From positions 1-36,424 of the forward strand of contig JBCCGE010000030.1 of the NCBI GenBank assembly GCA_039029455.1: a stretch of DNA of 36,424 bases, read 5' to 3'. This document shows, piece after piece, positions 31,184 through 36,424 of the stretch. The translations under genes and the position numbers were made by a program. Under the pieces are notes generated by a model. It worked only from the letters and a program-made list of their open reading frames with translations, ran no database searches and was not told the DNA's origin. The first letter of the stretch is position 1, and each line of letters opens with the position of its first letter. This stretch comes from JBCCGE01 sp039029455. GTDB lineage: Bacteria; Pseudomonadota; Gammaproteobacteria; Arenicellales; Poriferihabitantaceae.

Positions 31184-33766
31184 ATGAGAATGGAAAAGCT
31201 GACGGCGAAATTTCAACAGGCACTGGCTGAGGCACAGAGTCTCGCGGTTACCCGTGGACATCAGTTTATAGAGCCGCTGCATCTGATGATGGCATTGCTC
31301 GATCAGGATGGGGGCACTGTACGGCATGTATTGACGCAGAGCGGCGTTAACGTGAATGGTCTGCGTTCGAAACTGGGTATGCAGCTTGAAAAGTTAGCCA
31401 GCGTGGAAGGCAATCACGGTGATGTACATATCTCAAGTGATCTCTCTCGTTTGCTGAATGTCGCGGAGAAGACAGCCAGCGATCGGGGAGATCAGTTCAT
31501 AGCCAGCGAGATATTTGTGCTTGCCGCTGTGAACGACAAGGGGATACTGGGCGATGCCCTCAGGCAGGCGGGTGCCGAAAAAAAACGACTGGAGTCTGCT
31601 ATTGATGCAATCCGCGGAGGTCAGTCGGTAAACGACGCGAATGCGGAGGATCAGCGCCAGGCGCTCGAAAAGTACACGATCGATGTTACCGAGCGAGCGG
31701 AGCAGGGCAAGCTCGATCCTGTGATTGGTCGCGATGATGAAATTCGCAGAGCGCTCCAGGTTTTGCAGAGACGCACCAAGAACAATCCGGTACTGATCGG
31801 AGAGCCCGGAGTGGGAAAGACCGCGATTATCGAGGGGCTTGCGCAGCGAATAGTCGATGGAGAAGTGCCGGATGGGGTCAGGAATAAACGCGTTCTCTCT
31901 CTCGATTTGGGAGCTTTGCTGGCCGGTGCCAAATACCGGGGTGAATTTGAAGAGAGACTCAAAGCTGTACTGAACGACCTGGCCAAACAGGAAGGTCAGA
32001 TCATCCTCTTTATCGACGAGCTTCACACTATGGTTGGCGCTGGAAAAGCTGAAGGCGCAATGGATGCCGGAAATATGTTGAAGCCTGCACTGGCTCGCGG
32101 AGAGCTTCACTGTGTCGGTGCCACGACGCTGGACGAATACCGTCAATACATTGAAAAGGATGCTGCGCTGGAGCGCCGGTTTCAGAAAGTACTGGTCGAT
32201 GAACCTACTGTCTCGGACACAATTGCGATACTGCGCGGGCTGAAAGAACGCTACGAAGTTCATCATGGGGTCGACATTACCGATCCGGCTATAGTTGCTG
32301 CAGCAACGCTGTCCCAGCGCTACATCACAGACAGAAATCTTCCGGACAAGGCCATTGATCTGATTGATGAGGCTGCAAGCCGGATCCGCATGGAAATTGA
32401 TTCAAAGCCAGAGGCTATGGACAGACTGGATCGAAAACTGATTCAGCTGAAGATTGAACGTGAAGCACTCAAAAAGGAAAACGATGAGGCATCGACGCGT
32501 CGACTGGCAGATCTCGAAGGTGACATTAGCGATCTTGAAAAGGAATACGCAGATCTCGAAGAGGTCTGGAATTCAGAGAAGGCACAGGTGCAGGGAAGTC
32601 AGCACATTAAAGAGGAACTGGATCGGGTCAGAGTCGAGTTTGAAACTGCACGTCGAGCGGGGGATCTCGGTCGAATGTCCGAGTTGCAGTACGGACGTAT
32701 TCCCGAACTTGAGAAGCAGTTAACGGCAGCAGCTGAAACCGGCGAGAAAACACCCACATTGCTTCGCAGCAACGTAACCGAAGATGAGATTGCTCAGGTC
32801 ATCAGCCGCTGGACCGGGATACCGGTGTCAAAAATGATGGAAGGCGAACGAGACAAACTCCTCAGAATGGAGTCGTTCTTACAGGCGCGCGTTATTGGTC
32901 AGGAGGCACCGATAGAGTCCGTCTCGAACGCAATTCGTCGTGCGAGAGCTGGTCTTTCCGAGGCTGGCCGCCCAATGGGGTCTTTCCTCTTTCTCGGACC
33001 TACCGGGGTGGGGAAAACCGAGTTGACCAAGGCGCTGGCGGAATTCCTGTTCGACAGTAAGGAATCAATGGTTCGAATCGATATGTCGGAATTCATGGAG
33101 AAACATGCGGTTGCCAGACTGATTGGAGCGCCTCCCGGATACGTCGGTTATGAAGAGGGGGGTTACCTCACCGAGGCTGTTCGACGTCGACCGTATTCCG
33201 TAATACTGATGGATGAAGTCGAGAAGGCACACCCTGACGTGTTTAATCTATTGCTTCAGGTGCTTGATGACGGCCGTCTGACTGACAGTCAGGGGAGAAC
33301 GGTCGATTTCAGTAACACAGTAATCGTGATGACCTCGAATCTCGGGTCTCAGGAAATTCAGGCAAAGTTTGAAGCCGGAACAGCTGACTATCAGGAAATC
33401 AAAACTGCGGTGCTGGATCAGGTCTCGCAGTTCTTTAGACCTGAGTTCATTAACCGAATTGATGATGTGAGTGTGTTTAACCCGTTGTCTGAAAAACAAC
33501 TGGAAAAAATTGTTGAAATCAAGCTCGAATCTGTAGGGAAAAAACTCAAGCAACGGGATGTCGATTTCGAATTCGAGACTTCGGTGATTTCGTTTCTTGC
33601 CACCGAAGGTTACGACGTTGTCTACGGTGCCCGTCCACTGCTCAGGGTGATTCAGAATCGAATTGAGAACAAACTTGCAGAGGCAATTCTGGGGGGTGAA
33701 ATTTCTGCCGGAGATCAGGTCACAGTCCGACTCTTAAACAATGCGATTGAATTCGAAGTTGGTTAA
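31184..33766 (+). CDS. clpB: Chaperone disaggregase ClpB
   Basis: An 860-residue Hsp100 protein (857 in E. coli) that, with DnaK, pulls proteins out of aggregates using ATP. ATG 31184 is chosen from GGGGA upstream, its position downstream of the sigma-32 promoter and alignment of MRMEKLTAKFQQALAEAQ. The in-frame codon at 31157 falls at the expected transcription start. Order: N domain (1-145), AAA-1 with GEPGVGKTA and FIDELHTMVGAGKA, the coiled-coil middle domain (about 405-525), and AAA-2 with GPTGVGKTELTKAL and DEVEKAHPDV, ending in YGARPLLRVIQNRIEN. The stop overlaps the convergent glycosyltransferase stop by 4 nt (TTAA). Confidence 0.98.
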   Translation: MRMEKLTAKFQQALAEAQSLAVTRGHQFIEPLHLMMALLDQDGGTVRHVLTQSGVNVNGLRSKLGMQLEKLASVEGNHGDVHISSDLSRLLNVAEKTASDRGDQFIASEIFVLAAVNDKGILGDALRQAGAEKKRLESAIDAIRGGQSVNDANAEDQRQALEKYTIDVTERAEQGKLDPVIGRDDEIRRALQVLQRRTKNNPVLIGEPGVGKTAIIEGLAQRIVDGEVPDGVRNKRVLSLDLGALLAGAKYRGEFEERLKAVLNDLAKQEGQIILFIDELHTMVGAGKAEGAMDAGNMLKPALARGELHCVGATTLDEYRQYIEKDAALERRFQKVLVDEPTVSDTIAILRGLKERYEVHHGVDITDPAIVAAATLSQRYITDRNLPDKAIDLIDEAASRIRMEIDSKPEAMDRLDRKLIQLKIEREALKKENDEASTRRLADLEGDISDLEKEYADLEEVWNSEKAQVQGSQHIKEELDRVRVEFETARRAGDLGRMSELQYGRIPELEKQLTAAAETGEKTPTLLRSNVTEDEIAQVISRWTGIPVSKMMEGERDKLLRMESFLQARVIGQEAPIESVSNAIRRARAGLSEAGRPMGSFLFLGPTGVGKTELTKALAEFLFDSKESMVRIDMSEFMEKHAVARLIGAPPGYVGYEEGGYLTEAVRRRPYSVILMDEVEKAHPDVFNLLLQVLDDGRLTDSQGRTVDFSNTVIVMTSNLGSQEIQAKFEAGTADYQEIKTAVLDQVSQFFRPEFINRIDDVSVFNPLSEKQLEKIVEIKLESVGKKLKQRDVDFEFETSVISFLATEGYDVVYGARPLLRVIQNRIENKLAEAILGGEISAGDQVTVRLLNNAIEFEVG

Positions 33767-35076
33767 ACTTCGGTTTTTTCTTTCAGGCAGGACCGGCAGA
33801 CAGCGTGAATAAGGTCTGCGTATCGTTCGACCTGTACCTTTCGATCGTATTGATCGGTGACATCTCGATTGAATCGCCAGCTTTTCTTTTCAGATATCCA
33901 ATTTTGATAAGCTTTAGCAATATGCGAGGCAACAGTTTCGGCACTACTGGCTGATGTCGCTATGCCGAGATTACCGTTCTCAATGAGCTCCGGTAGGGGG
34001 CCGCTAGCAGGACAGAGGGCGAGAGTAGGCTTCTTCAGAGCCATATGTTCAAAAATCTTTCCGGTTAGCACTTCGCTGACAGTACCTCGGTTCGTGTTTG
34101 CCGTAACCAGAAGTAACCAATCGGATTGCGCCAATAGTTCAAGGGCCGAGCGTCGTTCGATAGCGCCGAACTGAACAACTTCCAGAGTTTTGCCAAGTCT
34201 GGCGAATTTTTCTCGTGTTTCGCTACCATAAGCACCAGCGATCTGAATCTTGACCGCATCTCGAGATATCCAGTTATTCTCAGCAGCAATCTGGAACCCC
34301 CTGATAAGCACGTCGGGCTTACGCTCTCCCCAAAATGAACCGGCGTATGTGAATGTAAGTTTAGGATTGGTTTGGCTTTTTTCCGCCAGATTGGTGAATT
34401 CTTCTGGATCGTACCCATTTTCGATAACTTTAAAACGATTAGACCGTTTGTTTTTATGTCTGGATAAAAAACTATCTCTGATTGGTTCAGATACCGTGAC
34501 AACACAGTCCGCGTGCTTGTCTATTTTTTTTTCAATCTCAAGCAGTCCGAAACTTCTTAGCCGATCAACAATTGAGGGTTGTCGATCGGGAGCACCAACG
34601 ACTGAATCACGCAAATCAGCAATCCAGGGGATACCCATGGTTGTCTTCAGATGATGTCCTATCAGACTCGAAGTATGTTTGGGTAGTGTAGTAAGAACGC
34701 AATCTATGTGATGGTGCTCGACAAGGTGTTGCAGCTTATTGACGATGGAGTCAAACCAAACAGCGTGAATTTCGCCATTTTTAATGATGTTTTGCAGATT
34801 GGTCAGGCCGAGAAAGTAGCGACTAAACGGCTGCCCTTTTTCCGCATACAGTGGGCCAAGCTTTTCCCCGCCGACTCTGTGGATCACCGTCGAAGGATCA
34901 ATATCGTTCAGAAGCGCCGGGTCCTGCAGCTGTCCCAGACTGAGGGCATTGGTCAGAACAACGGGATTGACGCCATGTCGAGGTAGATACTTTGTGAGCT
35001 TAAGCGCCCTTTGCACTCCCATACCGCCCACCGGCGGAAAGTTATAAGAAACCAGCAGGACGTTCACAGGCGCCAT
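33763..35076 (-). CDS. GT4-like glycosyltransferase
   Basis: A 437-residue GT-B fold glycosyltransferase. The N-terminal loop is VSYNFPPVGGMGVQRALKL, the inter-domain VIENGYDPEEF is typical of GT4 enzymes, and the donor-binding end shows TGKIFEHMALKKPTLAL, where Glu follows K-I-F. No signal peptide or membrane helix is visible, so it acts on the cytoplasmic face. It follows the 2-epimerase gene with 1-nt overlap (TAATG), so it probably uses the sugar that enzyme helps make, for O-antigen or capsule assembly. Donor and acceptor cannot be read. Its 3' end overlaps clpB by 4 nt. Confidence 0.8.
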   Translation of the reverse strand: MAPVNVLLVSYNFPPVGGMGVQRALKLTKYLPRHGVNPVVLTNALSLGQLQDPALLNDIDPSTVIHRVGGEKLGPLYAEKGQPFSRYFLGLTNLQNIIKNGEIHAVWFDSIVNKLQHLVEHHHIDCVLTTLPKHTSSLIGHHLKTTMGIPWIADLRDSVVGAPDRQPSIVDRLRSFGLLEIEKKIDKHADCVVTVSEPIRDSFLSRHKNKRSNRFKVIENGYDPEEFTNLAEKSQTNPKLTFTYAGSFWGERKPDVLIRGFQIAAENNWISRDAVKIQIAGAYGSETREKFARLGKTLEVVQFGAIERRSALELLAQSDWLLLVTANTNRGTVSEVLTGKIFEHMALKKPTLALCPASGPLPELIENGNLGIATSASSAETVASHIAKAYQNWISEKKSWRFNRDVTDQYDRKVQVERYADLIHAVCRSCLKEKTEV

Positions 35077-36170
35077 TAGTGTTTGTCGAGCAGGACGTCA
35101 AGAATTCGCTCAGCTGCATCACCTCGCCCGAAAGCGTGCGAATTGCACTCAACATCCAGAGGATTATCCACGACTTTTCTAAACTGTCCGATGATGGTGT
35201 CGGTGTTGGCGCCAACCAGTGTGTTGGCTCCGGAGTCCAGAGTTTCTATCCACTCGGTTTCATCTCTCATAGTGAGACACGGTACTCTAAGAAAATACGC
35301 TTCCTTTTGGACGCCTCCTGAATCTGTGAGCACAGCGTCCGCATGCAGCTGTAAATCCATCATTTCAAAATAACCCACTGGGTCCGTCAAGATAACATTG
35401 TGGTTTCCGTGTGCTTTCAGTGCCGAATGCACCGACTTGGAAATCCTCGGATGCGCAGGAAAGACGACAGTCATTGACGCCGAAATTCTGGCTATCGCTG
35501 CCATAATGTTTTCGAATCTTGATGAAGAGTTGGTGTTCTCCTCACGGTGGCAGGTCACCAAAGCGTATCGTTGGTCGTCCACATTCAGGTCTGTCCGTAT
35601 CGAGCTTTTCTCTCCGAGGTTGCGACGATAGTAGAGCGAGGCGTCCAGCATCACATCGCCGCAGACATCGACGCCGTCAACAATACTCTCTTTTGCCAGA
35701 TTCTGTTTCGCTGTTGCCGTCGGACAGAACAGGAAAGACGACAGGTGGTCGGTTAAGACTCGGTTTTGTTCCTCTGGCATACGTTTGTTATATGACCGCA
35801 AGCCTGCTTCGACGTGAGCAACAGGGAAATGGTGTTTTGAAGCGGCCAGTGCACCAGCCAGTGTGGAGTTGGTGTCTCCGTAGACTAGAACGACATCCGG
35901 GTTCAGATCAATCATCGCCTTTTCAAGCGCGATGATCATCTGGCCCGTCATCTGCCCATGGCTGCCGCTGCCAATACCGAGATTGAAATTCGGTTCAGGA
36001 ATGTCCAGTTGATGAAAGAAAAGAGACGACATATTGTCGTCGTAGTGCTGGCCCGTATGGATTATTGTCTCTCTGATTTTGGAGTTATACTTGCCAACCG
36101 CTCTGGAGACGACCGCAGCCTTTATGAACTGTGGTCTGGCGCCAATGATTGTGACTATATGAAGACTCAT
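35076..36170 (-). CDS. wecB: Non-hydrolysing UDP-N-acetylglucosamine 2-epimerase family (WecB/WbpI-like)
   Basis: A 364-residue epimerase. Motifs are IIGARPQFIKAAVVSRA at the N-terminus, HTGQHYDDNMS, VYGDTNSTLAGALAA, HVEAGLRSYNKRMPEEQNR and TDSGGVQKEA. WecB makes UDP-ManNAc from UDP-GlcNAc. The GARPQFIKA start, instead of the GTRPEAIK of E. coli WecB, and a divergent WbpB-like gene next door make a WbpI-type enzyme for UDP-2,3-diacetamido uronic acids a good alternative. The symbol is therefore provisional. It is first in a two-gene unit with the glycosyltransferase. Confidence 0.82.
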   Translation of the reverse strand: MSLHIVTIIGARPQFIKAAVVSRAVGKYNSKIRETIIHTGQHYDDNMSSLFFHQLDIPEPNFNLGIGSGSHGQMTGQMIIALEKAMIDLNPDVVLVYGDTNSTLAGALAASKHHFPVAHVEAGLRSYNKRMPEEQNRVLTDHLSSFLFCPTATAKQNLAKESIVDGVDVCGDVMLDASLYYRRNLGEKSSIRTDLNVDDQRYALVTCHREENTNSSSRFENIMAAIARISASMTVVFPAHPRISKSVHSALKAHGNHNVILTDPVGYFEMMDLQLHADAVLTDSGGVQKEAYFLRVPCLTMRDETEWIETLDSGANTLVGANTDTIIGQFRKVVDNPLDVECNSHAFGRGDAAERILDVLLDKH

Positions 36171-36202
36171 CTGACTACGGTATCAATACTGAACTAAACA
36201 AT

Positions 36203-36424
36203 ATGAAGCGGTTTGGATTAATTGGCGTCGCTGGGTATGTGGCGCCTCGACATTTGAAGGCCATCAGCGAAACCAAGAATAAACTGGTTGCCTGCCTGGA
36301 TCCTAACGATTCTGTTGGAATCATTGACAGCTATTTCCCGGGCGCTTCTTTTTTCACTGCGTTCGAGCGATTTGATCGCCACATCTACACGGTTTCCACG
36401 ACTCGGGAGAAGCTGGATTATATC
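36203..36424 (+). CDS. WbpB/WlbA-like Gfo/Idh/MocA oxidoreductase, 3'-partial
   Basis: An open frame from ATG 36203 to the window edge encodes 74 residues: MKRFGLIGVAGYVAPRHLKA (NAD-binding Rossmann start), LVACLDPNDSVGIIDSYFP and a FERFDRHIY segment. These are characteristic of WlbA/WbpB, which oxidises UDP-GlcNAcA at C3 on the path to 2,3-diacetamido uronic acids in O-antigen. It is divergent from the 2-epimerase with a 32-bp gap and no clear Shine-Dalgarno. The remaining sequence lies outside the window, so substrate is inferred. Confidence 0.75.
   Translation, partial: MKRFGLIGVAGYVAPRHLKAISETKNKLVACLDPNDSVGIIDSYFPGASFFTAFERFDRHIYTVSTTREKLDYI

Noticed and set aside
31433..32266. 277-codon minus-strand open frame inside clpB
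   Set aside because: Lies opposite the conserved AAA-1 region of ClpB and shows no family motifs.

Overview
The window looks like chromosome of a free-living gammaproteobacterium. GlyQ/GlyS, RsmA, PdxA, GlmS, GlmU, PpsA, PpsR, RimO and ClpB are all close to enterobacterial family members in length and motif, and the organism makes a phosphorylated heptose-containing LPS and has a GspA/GspB pair. Genus cannot be assigned from sequence reading alone. No tRNA, rRNA, CRISPR array, phage or transposase gene was seen.

Layout. (1) 1-5870: an accessory secretion locus. A very large surface or secreted protein, cut by the left window edge, carries tandem SdrD-B-like domains, an FN3-like module and a C-terminal gingipain-type (C25) cysteine protease domain. 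A small predicted exported protein follows, then a clear intrinsic terminator. The large gene has its own strongly biased codon usage and an internal start with Shine-Dalgarno and signal peptide. (2) 5918-15953: a long, tightly packed plus-strand run behind an extended -10 promoter: galE, a fused WaaG-WaaP LPS core glycosyltransferase/kinase, a second small sugar kinase, a stand-alone SIS-type phosphoglucose isomerase, glyQ, glyS, a MazG-like pyrophosphohydrolase, gmhB and a PlsC-like acyltransferase. Most junctions overlap by 4 nt (ATGA/GTGA). The run combines LPS core sugar supply, assembly and phosphorylation with glycyl-tRNA synthetase. (3) 15916-19103, minus strand: pdxA-rsmA, a 380-bp gap holding a 150-bp MITE-like inverted-repeat element, then an Atl-type alkyltransferase-like protein overlapping a periplasmic retropepsin-like protease. 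(4) 19261-20319: exbB-exbD. (5) 20481-23736, minus strand: glmU-glmS, which make UDP-GlcNAc. (6) 23933-26337: a YfcE-like phosphoesterase, gspA and gspB. (7) 26363-29783: divergent ppsA and its regulator ppsR, followed by rimO. (8) clpB with a textbook sigma-32 promoter. (9) 33763-36424: start of an O-antigen/polysaccharide region, with a GT4 glycosyltransferase, a WecB/WbpI-type UDP-sugar 2-epimerase and, divergently, the 5' end of a WbpB/WlbA-type oxidoreductase.

Much of the window serves the cell envelope: galE, the isomerase and glmU/glmS supply sugar nucleotides or hexose phosphates, gmhB supplies heptose, the WaaG-WaaP fusion and the second kinase build and phosphorylate the core, and the right-edge genes look like O-antigen synthesis. 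The most unusual items are the C25/SdrD protein with its embedded second start, the WaaG-WaaP fusion and the MITE whose terminal repeat supplies a neighbouring gene's stop codon.
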